Assembly (NCBI GenBank): GCA_947631705.1
Contig: CANRMJ010000005.1
Location: 1 to 59,436, forward strand
Direction: 5' to 3'
DNA length: 59,436 nucleotides
Source of the DNA: an uncultured Clostridia bacterium
GTDB taxonomy: Bacteria > Bacillota > Clostridia > Oscillospirales > Acutalibacteraceae
A program made the position numbers and the translations under genes. Each line of letters begins with the position of its first letter. Within the stretch, counting starts at the first letter, position 1. A model generated the notes under the pieces. That model was not told the origin of the DNA, made no database searches, and was given only the letters and a program-made list of their open reading frames with translations. Of the stretch, positions 23,601-32,417 are shown piece after piece.

Positions 23601-25421
23601 ATGTGCGGAATTGCAGGAATATTATCAAAGAACATAGATTTAAGAGAAAGGCACACTCTTATAGAAAATATAAGCAAAAGCCTTAAAATGAGAGGACCGG
23701 ACGGCAGAGGAGAATTTATAAAGCCATATGCTGCGCTTATCCATCGCCGCCTTTCGGTCATAGATCCCGAAAACGGCTCCCAGCCGATGAGATTCGGAAA
23801 ATACACGATAGTTTATAACGGCGAAATCTATAATACGGATGAAATACGAAACGAGTTGAAATCATTTGGATATTCATTTAACACTCATTGCGACACAGAG
23901 GTTATATTAAAGGCATACCACAAATGGAAAGAAAAATCCTGTGAAAAACTAAACGGCATTTTTGCCTATGCCATATGGGATGATGAGGAAAAAGAATTAT
24001 TTATGTGCCGCGACAGAATAGGCGTTAAACCTCTTTATTACGCGGAAAAAGACGGAATTTTCGCATTCGCGAGCCGAATAAAGAGTTTACTTCTTATTCC
24101 CGAAATCACCACCGACGTTGATGAAAACGGACTTAACGAGATATTTATGCTCGGTCCTGCTAAAACTATCGGGACTGCCGTTTTCAGAGATATAAAGGAA
24201 CTGCCTCCCGCAACCTATATGATTTACAATTCAGATTCGACCGAAATCAAGGAATACTGGCGCCTTGAGGCAAGGGAGCATACCGACGGCGTTGACGATA
24301 CAATTGAAAAAACGCGTTTTCTTGTTCGTGACGCTATTGAACGTCAGCTTGTTTCCGATGTTCCGCTATGCACGTTTCTGAGCGGCGGTCTTGATTCCTC
24401 TGTAATAAGCAGGGTTGCGAGTGATTATTACAGAGAAAACGGCGCCGTGCTTGACACATACTCTGTTGATTACACCGACAACGACAAGTATTTTAAAAAA
24501 AGCCTTTTCCAGCCAAACAAAGACAGCGATTATATAGATCTTATCTCCTCATATATCGGCAGCCGCCACAGAAACATAGTGCTTGACAACAAGGATGTTG
24601 CTCACGCGCTTATTGACAGCACGCTTGCAAGAAATCTGCCGGGATTTACAGACGTTGATTCCTCGCTTCTTCTGTTTTGCAAGGCAGTAAAAGAGGGGCA
24701 CACCGTTGCGCTTTCGGGCGAGTGTGCCGATGAGATATTCGGAGGATATCCGTGGTATCACAACAAAGACATTCTTTTTGAGGAAACCTTTCCGTGGAGC
24801 CGTTCAACTGATGTTCGCAGCAGTATTCTGAAAAAGGGTTTTTTGCCTAACGGAGAAGAATATGCCCACGCGCGCTATCTTGAAACAGTTGCAAAAGCCT
24901 CCTGCCTTGACAGTGACACCAAAACAGAAAAACGTATGCGTGAAATGTTTCGCCTCAATCTTGATTGGTTTATGCAAACCCTCCTCGTTCGCAAGGATGT
25001 TATGAGTATGGAAAGCTCGCTTGAAGTGCGCGTGCCGTTTTGCGATTACAGAATTGTTGAATACGCCTATAATATGCCTTGGGAAATAAAGTCGCTCGAC
25101 GGCAGAGAAAAGGGCGTTTTGCGAAAGGCGTTTGAAAACGAATTGCCGTATGTTATAACGTGGCGGAAAAAGAGCCCTTACCCAAAAACGCACAATCCCG
25201 TTTACTTTGAGGAAGTGTGCAAAATGACGGAAGAAGTGCTTAAAGATAAGACCTCTCCTCTTGTTGAAATGCTGAACGTTAAGAAAATTGAGGAGCTTAT
25301 GGAAAATCCCGACGCACTCGACGCTCCTTGGTATGGGCAGCTTATGCGCGGCCCGCAGGTGCTTGCATATATTGTTCAAATATACTGGTGGATTAAAGAT
25401 AACAACGTGAATTTTGTTTAA
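23601..25421 (+). CDS. asnB: Asparagine synthase (glutamine-hydrolysing)
   Basis: 606 aa. The mature N-terminus must be Cys-2 (MCGIAGIL), the glutaminase nucleophile, so the ATG at 23601 is chosen although the frame is open to 23592. AGAGGTGA lies 7 bases upstream. The glutaminase domain carries IHRRLSVIDPENGSQPM and VYNGEIYN; the synthetase domain carries the PP-loop FLSGGLDSSVI and LSGECADEIFGGYPW. It makes Asn from Asp, ATP and Gln. Some AsnB homologues amidate cell-wall or peptide substrates, but this length and motif set fit the biosynthetic type. Confidence 0.93.
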   Translation: MCGIAGILSKNIDLRERHTLIENISKSLKMRGPDGRGEFIKPYAALIHRRLSVIDPENGSQPMRFGKYTIVYNGEIYNTDEIRNELKSFGYSFNTHCDTEVILKAYHKWKEKSCEKLNGIFAYAIWDDEEKELFMCRDRIGVKPLYYAEKDGIFAFASRIKSLLLIPEITTDVDENGLNEIFMLGPAKTIGTAVFRDIKELPPATYMIYNSDSTEIKEYWRLEAREHTDGVDDTIEKTRFLVRDAIERQLVSDVPLCTFLSGGLDSSVISRVASDYYRENGAVLDTYSVDYTDNDKYFKKSLFQPNKDSDYIDLISSYIGSRHRNIVLDNKDVAHALIDSTLARNLPGFTDVDSSLLLFCKAVKEGHTVALSGECADEIFGGYPWYHNKDILFEETFPWSRSTDVRSSILKKGFLPNGEEYAHARYLETVAKASCLDSDTKTEKRMREMFRLNLDWFMQTLLVRKDVMSMESSLEVRVPFCDYRIVEYAYNMPWEIKSLDGREKGVLRKAFENELPYVITWRKKSPYPKTHNPVYFEEVCKMTEEVLKDKTSPLVEMLNVKKIEELMENPDALDAPWYGQLMRGPQVLAYIVQIYWWIKDNNVNFV

Positions 25422-25548
25422 GCAACAAAGGGGCTGCCCGTTTTTGTTACTCTTACCGCCTCGGAAAGAGCCCTGATTCTGTCTTTTTCTTTATCGCCCA
25501 CGCAAAGAGCAATTTATGCCTTTTCATTCTTTTTAATTCAACTTTCAT
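25418..25548 (-). pseudogene. Possible small gene interrupted by a one-base frameshift
   Basis: Facing asnB on the minus strand. From the ATG at 25548 (preceded by GGGGGT) the frame reads MKVELKRMKRHK and runs to a stop at 25453. In the adjacent frame, from about 25513 to a stop at 25418, the sequence reads ALCVGDKEKDRIRALSEAV and on to TGSPFVA, which looks more like real protein. Adding one A at the CATAAATTGC junction would join both into one 43-aa reading frame. Family unknown. Short length makes this tentative. Confidence 0.3.
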
Positions 25549-25568
25549 ACAATACCCCCATTTCAAAC

Positions 25569-25605
25569 AAAAAAGCCTCTGATAAACTTTGCGTTCATCA
25601 GAGGC
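25569..25605 (-). terminator. Terminator of the small ORF at 25623
   Basis: GCCTCTGAT (25575-25583) pairs with ATCAGAGGC (25597-25605); the minus-strand RNA ends in six U. Confidence 0.85.
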
Positions 25606-25622
25606 ATAATTTTAAAATCGCT

Positions 25623-25721
25623 CTATGATTTCAAATCTCGCAAATGAATGAACGCCGAATAAGCCCATGCGTAAAACATGGGATAATCATAATCGTTCAT
25701 TACCGCGTTTAATCTAATCAT
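25623..25721 (-). CDS. Free-standing small ORF, 32 aa
   Basis: Reads MIRLNAVMNDYDYPMFYAWA at the start and ends SAFIHLRDLKS. The ORF has its own TTGACA-N17-TAGCAT promoter (25778-25750), an AAAAGGA ribosome site 9 bases before the ATG, and a terminator 18 bases after the stop, so it is a complete monocistronic unit. It is rich in aromatic residues and has no clear membrane helix. It shares this exact build and a C-terminal RDL segment with the ORF at 36508. Function unknown; a leader peptide, toxin or small RNA with an incidental ORF are alternatives. Confidence 0.55.
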   Translation of the reverse strand: MIRLNAVMNDYDYPMFYAWAYSAFIHLRDLKS

Positions 25722-25749
25722 AGTCTATTTTCCTTTTGGCTTTTTTTCA

Positions 25750-25778
25750 ATGCTAACACAGCAGCGGTTATCTGTCAA
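25750..25778 (-). promoter_or_regulatory. Promoter of small ORF 25623
   Basis: TTGACA (25778-25773), a 17-base spacer and TAGCAT (25755-25750). The -35 box begins only a few bases after the rlmH stop codon. Confidence 0.72.
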
Positions 25779-25781
25779 GCG

Positions 25782-26261
25782 TTATTTGTGGTATTTTAAG
25801 TTGTTGGAAATTGAAAAGGCGCGGTAAATCTGTTCCAAAAGTACCATTCGGGCAAGCTGATGCGGCAGAGTGAGCCTGCCGAAGGAGAGCTTTGCATCAG
25901 CGAGCGCTTTAACCTCGCAGGAAAGACCGAAGGAACCGCCTATAATGAATGTGACCGATGAATAATTCAAACTGATTTTTTCAAGTTCAGCCGAAAATTC
26001 AGGTGAAGTAAATTCCTTTCCCTCAATGCAGAGCGGAATAACGCAGCTGCCTTTCGGTACGGCGTCAATGATGCGCCTGCCCTCTTTAAACAAAACATTT
26101 TTAATTTGAGCGTCGGACGGATTGTCGCCAATGCGTTCCTCTGAAATTTCAATCACTTTAATCTTTGAAAAAGAGGATATGCGTTTTAAATATTCGGCGC
26201 ACCCATCGCGCAAATACTGTTCTTTCAGTCTGCCCACACAAATCACGGTTACGCTTATCAT
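25782..26261 (-). CDS. rlmH: 23S rRNA (pseudouridine1915-N3)-methyltransferase
   Basis: 159 aa, the standard size for this SPOUT-class enzyme. Motifs: VICVGRLKEQYLRDGCAEYL, KGSCVIPLCIEGKEFTSPEF, FIIGGSFGLS and the C-terminal LPHQLARMVLLEQIYRAFSI with NLKYHK. It methylates pseudouridine 1915 in helix 69 of 70S ribosomes. Its ATG overlaps the walJ-type stop by 4 bases (ATGA), so the two are translationally coupled. Confidence 0.95.
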   Translation of the reverse strand: MISVTVICVGRLKEQYLRDGCAEYLKRISSFSKIKVIEISEERIGDNPSDAQIKNVLFKEGRRIIDAVPKGSCVIPLCIEGKEFTSPEFSAELEKISLNYSSVTFIIGGSFGLSCEVKALADAKLSFGRLTLPHQLARMVLLEQIYRAFSISNNLKYHK

Positions 26262-27046
26262 AAAACAATCAGTCCCCCGTCATTTTCGGGCTTTGAAACA
26301 CAGAGCCTGTAATCAACATTTTCCTTCGCCCCTATTTCGCTCAGCGCGTTAACCGCCGTTTGCCGTGCTATTTCGGGCACGTTGTTTTCTCTGCTTAAAT
26401 GAGAGAGCACAAAGCGCGTTGTGCCTCCCTGCAACAGTTCTTTTGCGAATTCACCCGCCGCGAAATTTGAAAGGTGCCCTTTCGCGGAAAGAATCCTCTT
26501 TTTCAGATGATAAGGATACGGCCCGTTTTCAAGCATTGAGATTTCATGATTTGATTCAAGAAAAATCAAATCAGTTCCGGCAAGCGTGATTTTTGCGTCG
26601 TCGGTAATATATCCCGTGTCGGTGCAAACAGAAATTTTCCGCCCGTCCGGCATTGTGAATTTATATCCTACGCAAGCGGAGGAATCGTGGGAATTTTCAA
26701 ATGTTTCGGCGATTATTCCGTTAAAATCAAGCACCTTGTTTATCTCGTATGACTTAACGGTGTTATTTGCCGTTCCCGTGAATCGGAGTTCCTCCAAAAC
26801 AGCCGGCGCGGCAAAAACGGGAATCTTATATCTTGACGCAAACACACGCACTCCCGCAATATGGTCGTAATGCTCATGGGTTACAAAAACAGCCTTTATG
26901 CTTTCGGGCGCAACCCCTATTCGGCTGAGAGCACAGCTGCATCTTTTTGCCGAAACGCCGATATCAACAAGTATGCCGCCGCTGCCGCCGCCTATGTATA
27001 TTGAATTACCGCTGCTGCCGGAAAACAGCTGACACACCTTAGACAT
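26258..27046 (-). CDS. walJ: MBL-fold hydrolase (YycJ/WalJ type)
   Basis: 262 aa with the metallo-beta-lactamase fold. MSKVCQLFSGSSGNSIYIGG starts the protein (ATG at 27046 with GAGGAG upstream). Metal motifs: VTHEHYDHIAGV, an Asp in VCTDTGYI and the histidine in LESNHE; HLSRENN lies near the end. Family members are 5'-3' DNA exonucleases associated with the WalRK wall-control system, but no walRK genes are in the window. It is co-transcribed with rlmH. Confidence 0.87.
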   Translation of the reverse strand: MSKVCQLFSGSSGNSIYIGGGSGGILVDIGVSAKRCSCALSRIGVAPESIKAVFVTHEHYDHIAGVRVFASRYKIPVFAAPAVLEELRFTGTANNTVKSYEINKVLDFNGIIAETFENSHDSSACVGYKFTMPDGRKISVCTDTGYITDDAKITLAGTDLIFLESNHEISMLENGPYPYHLKKRILSAKGHLSNFAAGEFAKELLQGGTTRFVLSHLSRENNVPEIARQTAVNALSEIGAKENVDYRLCVSKPENDGGLIVL

Positions 27047-27073
27047 ACAGTTACTCCTCTTCTGTGTTATTCC

Positions 27074-27101
27074 AAAAAACAAGGGTGACAGAGTCACCCT
27101 T
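27074..27101 (-). terminator. Terminator of murA
   Basis: AAGGGTGA (27081-27088) pairs with TCACCCTT (27094-27101); the minus-strand RNA ends in a U tract. Confidence 0.85.
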
Positions 27102-27132
27102 AAAATATCTTTTTCTTTTGAGCGGTTAGAAT

Positions 27133-28419
27133 TTATCCTGCGTTTGCCGCCTTTTCCGTCTCTTCAATCTCAATTCGCCTTATTTGTGCTCCGAGCGCCG
27201 TAAACTTTGAAACAACGTCTTCATAGCCTCGGTCTATATACTGGATATCTTCTATAATGGTTTCGCCGTTTGCGATAAGCCCCGCTATTATCATTGCGGC
27301 GCCCGCGCGCAAATCGGTTGCCTTAACCTTAACGCCCGTAAGCTCCTCTACTCCGTCAATAACGGCGAGCTTGCCGTCCACCTGAATATTGGCGCCCATT
27401 CGTGAAAGCTGACCCACATACTGAAAGCGGTTATCCCAAACAGATTCCGAAAGAATTGAGGTGCCGTGCGCAACCGAGAGCAAAACAGCCATTTGCGGCT
27501 GCATATCTGTTGGAAATCCCGGATGAGGCATGGTTTTTACGTTGCATTTGTTAAGCTGCTTAAAACGCGTAACACGCACAGCGTCATCATATTCAATAAT
27601 TTCGGCTCCCGCCTCAATCAACTTTGCGCTGATGGATTCAAGGTGCTTTGGAATAACGTTTTTAACAAGAACATCTCCGCCGCAGGCAGCCGCGGCAACC
27701 ATATAAGTGCCCGCTTCAATCTGATCGGGAATAATTGAATAAGTGCAGCCGTGCAGCTTTTCAACACCGCGGATTTTAATAACGTCTGTGCCGGCGCCCC
27801 TAACATCCGCACCCATTGAATTCAGAAAGTTTGCAACGTCTACTATATGAGGCTCTTTTGCGGCATTCTCTATAACGGTGAGCCCTCTCGCGAGAACCGC
27901 CGCAAGCATAACGTTTATAGTTGCTCCTACAGAAACAACATCCATATAAATTGATGAACCGACTAACTTTTCCGCCTTTGCGCAAACCATTCCGTTTATA
28001 ACGTTAACGTCTGCGCCGAGCATTTCAAATCCCTTAACGTGCTGATCTATAGGACGAACGCCGAAATCACATCCGCCCGGCATTGCAACCTCGGAATTTT
28101 TAAATCTGCCGAGCATTGCCCCTATAAGATAATAACTTGCCCTGAAATGTGAGGTCAATTCATAAGGAACGCTTTTGTTTTTCAGATTCCTTGAATCAAT
28201 TTCAATTGTATCGGAATTTATCATCTTAATGGATGCGCCCATACAATCAAGAATTTTGATGATGAGCGAAACATCGGAAATTTTGGGTATGTTTTCTATT
28301 CTGACAACATCGTTTGCAAGAATAGCCGCCGGAATAATGGCAACCGCCGCATTTTTGGCGCCACTGATGCTAACCTCGCCGAACAGCTCCTTGCCGCCTG
28401 TTATAACAAAGTTTTCCAA
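27133..28419 (-). CDS. murA: UDP-GlcNAc 1-carboxyvinyltransferase
   Basis: 428 aa. MurA transfers enolpyruvate from PEP to UDP-GlcNAc, the first committed step of peptidoglycan synthesis. SGAKNAAVAIIPAAIL holds the conserved Lys-22/Asn; the catalytic loop is MPGGCDFGVRPIDQHV with Cys-117, the residue alkylated by fosfomycin. C-terminal TDLRAGAAMIIAGL is typical. The start codon is TTG, preceded by GAGGT at good spacing. A TATAAT with extended TG (28502-28497) is a likely -10 box. It is followed by a terminator. Confidence 0.95.
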   Translation of the reverse strand: MENFVITGGKELFGEVSISGAKNAAVAIIPAAILANDVVRIENIPKISDVSLIIKILDCMGASIKMINSDTIEIDSRNLKNKSVPYELTSHFRASYYLIGAMLGRFKNSEVAMPGGCDFGVRPIDQHVKGFEMLGADVNVINGMVCAKAEKLVGSSIYMDVVSVGATINVMLAAVLARGLTVIENAAKEPHIVDVANFLNSMGADVRGAGTDVIKIRGVEKLHGCTYSIIPDQIEAGTYMVAAAACGGDVLVKNVIPKHLESISAKLIEAGAEIIEYDDAVRVTRFKQLNKCNVKTMPHPGFPTDMQPQMAVLLSVAHGTSILSESVWDNRFQYVGQLSRMGANIQVDGKLAVIDGVEELTGVKVKATDLRAGAAMIIAGLIANGETIIEDIQYIDRGYEDVVSKFTALGAQIRRIEIEETEKAANAG

Positions 28420-28875
28420 ATCTGTTACCTCTTAACTAATATATATAAAGAATTAAAAATCAACCTTAAATTTCAATTCAAATTCACTTATTTTGTATTA
28501 TATCAAAGCCCGCTGTAAAAATAAAGCCCTTTTAATATTTCGAAACTCTTTTGTAACCTTTGATTTTGTCGAAAAACAACAATATATATGGTAAATATTG
28601 TGTTTTTATAGCTAAATAGCGGAATAAAAATTTTTTTTAAAAAATTTTTGATAGCCTTAATTTACAAAGATTACAAAAGAATTACAGTGAATTTTTCGCA
28701 CATAAGTTTGATTTTTAACGTCTTTTTTTATTTTCTTCATATCTATTATTAGTGAAAAAAGATTGCATTATTACAACAGTGCGAAAAGGAATTTTAAAAA
28801 TTTTTTTAAAAAAAGCAGCGCGCGAAAAAATTAATTTTCCGCGCGTTACATTTATCGGGAATCAACAATTTTTAG
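28420..28875. other. 456-base AT-rich spacer
   Basis: No ORF with a ribosome site was found. It holds the likely murA promoter on the minus strand (-10 at 28502-28497), very AT-rich stretches with long A and T runs around 28630 and 28800, and the terminator of the metallophosphoesterase gene (28801-28845). Nothing else is recognised in it. Confidence 0.6.
28801..28845 (-). terminator. Terminator of the metallophosphoesterase gene
   Basis: CGCGCG (28819-28824) pairs with CGCGCG (28840-28845), extended by A/T pairs inside. The minus-strand RNA then reaches a run of seven U. Confidence 0.75.
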
Positions 28876-30243
28876 TTAAATCGTTGCGTGCTGGTTGTTT
28901 ATTTCTCCGCCCGTTAAAACATAGTCGACGGCCTCTTCAAGCTGTTTTCCCAAATTATCGTTCCTTATAAATTTTGACGCTGCCGAAACAGGCGCCATAA
29001 CAAGTTTGTAATATGCACTGCCGCTCTCTTTCGGGTTCATTGCGCCGTCAAAAACAGACAGAAACACTTCGTTTATAAATTCTTTCAGCGGTTTATACCG
29101 AAACTGCCGCGCGTCCTCTTTTGTTACTCCCTTGGCAAGTCCTAAAAATTTAAGCATCCTGTAAACGTCGTAGGCGAGCATTGTGTCAAGCTTGTGCAGC
29201 ACCGGCTTTGCTATGATCCAAAGCGGTCCGAATTTTTTTCCGTCAAGCTGAAGAGCCGTCAGCCTTTCCTCAAAATCCTCCTTTGTTTTGCACTCAAGAA
29301 GTCTGTTAACAATGGCTGTTGAATGTTTTGCGAGAAACGGAAGAGCGTCGATTTCTCTGCCGCCGATAACAATGGTATTAAGGTGATCCACATCATATGT
29401 CAGCGTGTTGTTTTCGTTTACGGTAACATTTACAATCGGTGCGGGATAGCCGCATAGAGAGCCCACGTTTACCTCTGTTATAGTGTTGCCTTTTTCGCTT
29501 GTAAATCTGTCTGTGGCCTGAATATGGCTATGACCGACAAACATATATTTCAGCCCAGCATCGGCAAGCCGTGAGGCAACGTATTCCCTGTTTGCAACGC
29601 AAGTTCCGGCGTTAAACAGCGCCGATATATGCGGAATAAGCAAGTGATGCTCAATGCCTATCATAAGGCAGCCGTCTTTTTCTGCGTTTTTAATCTGTTT
29701 TTCAATCCACTGCCAGCAGCTCTCCGTAAAACCCGCGTGGTCGTTTTCATTCTTATCATCGTTCAGGCATAAAACGCGTACTTTTTCCGAAAGCTGAACA
29801 GTGTAGCAAACGGTGCCTATTTTAGTGATAAATTTATCTATAGCCTGCTCGGGTCCGAAATCCTTGTAGAACTCAGGAAGATCCTCACTTTTCATAACCT
29901 CAACGTCATTGAAAACCGCATCGCCGGAAAAGCGCCTTGGATTTTCGTCACAGCACCAATCGTGAGTGGCTGTGATTATGTAAACAGGTTTACTTTTTTT
30001 AAGTTCATAGAGCTTTTCGCGAAATTCAAAGTGCGAAACCATCTCGCCGTCATTTGAAACATCTCCCAAAATAAACACGGCGTCTGTATCGCTTTTCGCG
30101 ATCTGCGCAAAAGCGGAATCAATTATTTCGCCCGTTTCGCCGAGGCATTTCTGGTCTGAGCCCGAGCGCAGCTCATAAGCCTTTCCCGTTGTGCCGAGTG
30201 TTTTTGAATAATGATGAGTATCTGCAATAAATGTTATCTTCAT
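28876..30243 (-). CDS. Calcineurin-like metallophosphoesterase
   Basis: 455 aa. Metal-site motifs are visible: FIADTHHYSK (DxH), FILGDVSNDGE (GDxxxD), ITATHDWC (variant of GNHD), IGIEHHLLIP and FVGHSHIQA (GHxH). The last 150 or so residues have no assigned motif. No signal peptide is seen, so it is probably cytoplasmic. The target of this phosphatase/phosphodiesterase is unknown. GGAGG precedes the ATG. It lies 27 bases after the D-Ala-D-Ala carboxypeptidase gene and is probably in the same transcript. Confidence 0.82.
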   Translation of the reverse strand: MKITFIADTHHYSKTLGTTGKAYELRSGSDQKCLGETGEIIDSAFAQIAKSDTDAVFILGDVSNDGEMVSHFEFREKLYELKKSKPVYIITATHDWCCDENPRRFSGDAVFNDVEVMKSEDLPEFYKDFGPEQAIDKFITKIGTVCYTVQLSEKVRVLCLNDDKNENDHAGFTESCWQWIEKQIKNAEKDGCLMIGIEHHLLIPHISALFNAGTCVANREYVASRLADAGLKYMFVGHSHIQATDRFTSEKGNTITEVNVGSLCGYPAPIVNVTVNENNTLTYDVDHLNTIVIGGREIDALPFLAKHSTAIVNRLLECKTKEDFEERLTALQLDGKKFGPLWIIAKPVLHKLDTMLAYDVYRMLKFLGLAKGVTKEDARQFRYKPLKEFINEVFLSVFDGAMNPKESGSAYYKLVMAPVSAASKFIRNDNLGKQLEEAVDYVLTGGEINNQHATI

Positions 30244-30270
30244 AAATCCTCCATAAAAGACAGCCTGTTT

Positions 30271-31635
30271 CTATCTTATTTCCGGCGGAATATCATCTTC
30301 ACCGTAACTTTCACGGTAAGCATTATCGCGCCGTTTTTTCTTTTCTTTTCCCTTTTTAACGCTGTTGTAAACAAGCACAAGGTAAACTATAACAAAAAGC
30401 ACCAGTGCGCAGATTACTATTCTCACTATTGTGAGCGAAAGAAAATGCTTTACGGCGTTTATAACGGTTAGAAATGTTGAAAGCTCAACATCCTGCGCCG
30501 CCGCCAAATCAACCTCCGCTATGATTTCTCCGCCGTAAATAACATTTGCCTTTGCAACTATATCGCCCTTTTTAACGGGTGCGGAAATTTTTTCCGGCTT
30601 ATCCTTCGTTTCTATTATAACCGTTGATTTATCAAAGCTGGACATCACTATCGTTGTTATTCTTTTATCTGCCACAAGCTGAACCGAATCGGCATTTTTT
30701 CCGTTTTCAACGGCAACCTCTGAAATTATTTCTCCCTCGTCAACAACCGTGCTGAATTTCAGACTGTTGAACGCCCATTTAAAGAGTGACGCTGCGTCTA
30801 TAAAAGAGCATTTTTCATCATAACCGTCTTTATTGTAATCAATTACGGGGGCTCCCATTACAACGGCAAGATAATTATATCCGTCCTTGCTGCCCTTCGT
30901 TACAACGCAGTAGCCCGCTTGACTTGTTGAACCCGTTTTAATGCCAACAGCATATTTATAATAATACGATTTATAATTTGATCTGAGCATTAAATTTGTA
31001 TGATAATAATTCATTCCGTTGTATTCATACTGGACGGTAGACGCAATTTTCATAAAAGTGTCGTTTTTAACAGCGTCAAGCGATATTTTTGTCATATCCG
31101 CCGCAGTTGTGTATTCGTTGTCGTCATGAAGACCGTCGGGATTCACAAAGTTTGTGGACGTGCAGCCGAGCGATGAGGCATATTCATTCATCATCTTAAC
31201 GAAATTATCGCGCGTTCCTCCAACATATTCAGAAAGCACCTCTGCCGCATCGCAGGCGGAATGGACAAGCGTTAAATAAAGAAGCTGCTCAACGGTAAGC
31301 ACATCGCCCACCTTGAGCCCCGCTATCTGCGCGCCCGTTCCGAGCAGCACATCATGCGACGACTGTGACACGGTTGTTGTTTCAGACAAATCAGCCACAT
31401 TATTAAGCGTTACCATTGCCGTAACGATTTTGGTGAGCGACGCGGGATACATAACTTTATCGGGATTTTTCTGCGCCACTATCGGGTTTGATTCATCGTC
31501 TAAATTAACAAGTATGTAGGCTTCCGAATACAGCTCAACATCGGGCGTATAAACTGCCGCCTTTGCAGAAAACGGGGCAAATAAAACAGATAATATAATA
31601 AACACGGATAAAATAATACCGCAGCTTTTTTTCAT
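30271..31635 (-). CDS. D-alanyl-D-alanine carboxypeptidase (PBP5/DacF-like, S11)
   Basis: 454 aa from the ATG at 31635 (AAAGGTG upstream; a TTG 21 bases earlier is less likely). A signal segment (IILSVFIILSVLFAPFSAKA) is followed by the transpeptidase-like domain: YPASLTK with Ser-66 and Lys-69, then GIKTGSTSQAG (KTG 233-235). The SxN motif reads SAC (126-128), with Cys in place of the usual Asn. A membrane helix near residues 400-420 and a basic tail (KKGKEKKKRRD) anchor the C-terminus. It trims pentapeptide stems in the wall. Confidence 0.9.
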   Translation of the reverse strand: MKKSCGIILSVFIILSVLFAPFSAKAAVYTPDVELYSEAYILVNLDDESNPIVAQKNPDKVMYPASLTKIVTAMVTLNNVADLSETTTVSQSSHDVLLGTGAQIAGLKVGDVLTVEQLLYLTLVHSACDAAEVLSEYVGGTRDNFVKMMNEYASSLGCTSTNFVNPDGLHDDNEYTTAADMTKISLDAVKNDTFMKIASTVQYEYNGMNYYHTNLMLRSNYKSYYYKYAVGIKTGSTSQAGYCVVTKGSKDGYNYLAVVMGAPVIDYNKDGYDEKCSFIDAASLFKWAFNSLKFSTVVDEGEIISEVAVENGKNADSVQLVADKRITTIVMSSFDKSTVIIETKDKPEKISAPVKKGDIVAKANVIYGGEIIAEVDLAAAQDVELSTFLTVINAVKHFLSLTIVRIVICALVLFVIVYLVLVYNSVKKGKEKKKRRDNAYRESYGEDDIPPEIR

Positions 31636-31689
31636 AGAACTTGACACCTTTTGCAATAAAATATATTATATTAACAGTTTAACATTTTT

Positions 31690-31711
31690 ATTACACGTTT
31701 AAAAGTGTAAT
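31690..31711. promoter_or_regulatory. Inverted repeat between divergent genes
   Basis: ATTACAC (31690-31696) and GTGTAAT (31705-31711), 8-base spacer, in the 97-base gap between the carboxypeptidase (-) and phosphoesterase (+) genes. It could be an operator; there is no T run making it a terminator. Confidence 0.35.
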
Positions 31712-31732
31712 TTTAAAAATTTGGTGAAAAAT

Positions 31733-32410
31733 ATGATTTTTATTACAGGAGACACGCACGGAGACATTTCTTTTTTTAAAAATCCCGCTTTAAAACGGCT
31801 CGGAGAAAAGGATTATCTGATAATCTGCGGCGACTTTGGATTTTTATGGAATCCTAAAGACCCGAAGGAGCAAAAAAATCTTGAACTGCTTAAAAGCAAA
31901 AAATACACCGTCTGCTTTGTTGACGGCGCTCACGAAAATTTTGATATGTTGAATTCTTATACGCCTTACAGATGGAAAGGCGGCAACGCTCATAAGATTG
32001 CAGACAACATTTTTCACCTTATGCGCGGAGAAATTTTCACTCTTGAAAACAAAACCTTTTTTGTTATGGGCGGCGGCGAGAGCGACGACCGTGATATGAG
32101 AGAAAAAGGCGTTTCGTGGTGGGAAGAGGAAATGCCTAACGAGGAAGAAATAAAAACGGCGGGTGAAAATCTGAAAGCCGCCGAATACCGCGTTAATTAT
32201 ATTCTAACCTACGAGGCTCCCGCCATTGCAAAAGACTTTTTAAAGCTGCACACAAACAGCGCCGTTCAGCTAACGCCGCTCAACACTTATTTGCAGGAGC
32301 TTATGAAAGACGTTGATTATTATCACTGGTATTTCGGTTCGCTGCACACCGACCTTGAAATAAGCAAGAAAATGACCGCTGTGTTCAACAGGATTCTTGA
32401 GGTAAAATAG
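31733..32410 (+). CDS. Calcineurin-like metallophosphoesterase (short)
   Basis: 225 aa starting MIFITGDTHGDISFF, with GGTGA 5 bases before the ATG at 31733. Metal motifs: GDTHGD, ICGDFGFLW and DGAHENFDML (in place of GNHE), followed by FFVMGGGESDD and TYEAP. The final metal motif is HWYFGSLHTD, resembling GHxH. This compact form is common in Clostridia, often annotated only as phosphoesterase. It is probably co-transcribed with the HD protein 7 bases later and the GT2 gene. Confidence 0.8.
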   Translation: MIFITGDTHGDISFFKNPALKRLGEKDYLIICGDFGFLWNPKDPKEQKNLELLKSKKYTVCFVDGAHENFDMLNSYTPYRWKGGNAHKIADNIFHLMRGEIFTLENKTFFVMGGGESDDRDMREKGVSWWEEEMPNEEEIKTAGENLKAAEYRVNYILTYEAPAIAKDFLKLHTNSAVQLTPLNTYLQELMKDVDYYHWYFGSLHTDLEISKKMTAVFNRILEVK

Positions 32411-32417
32411 GGGAAAT

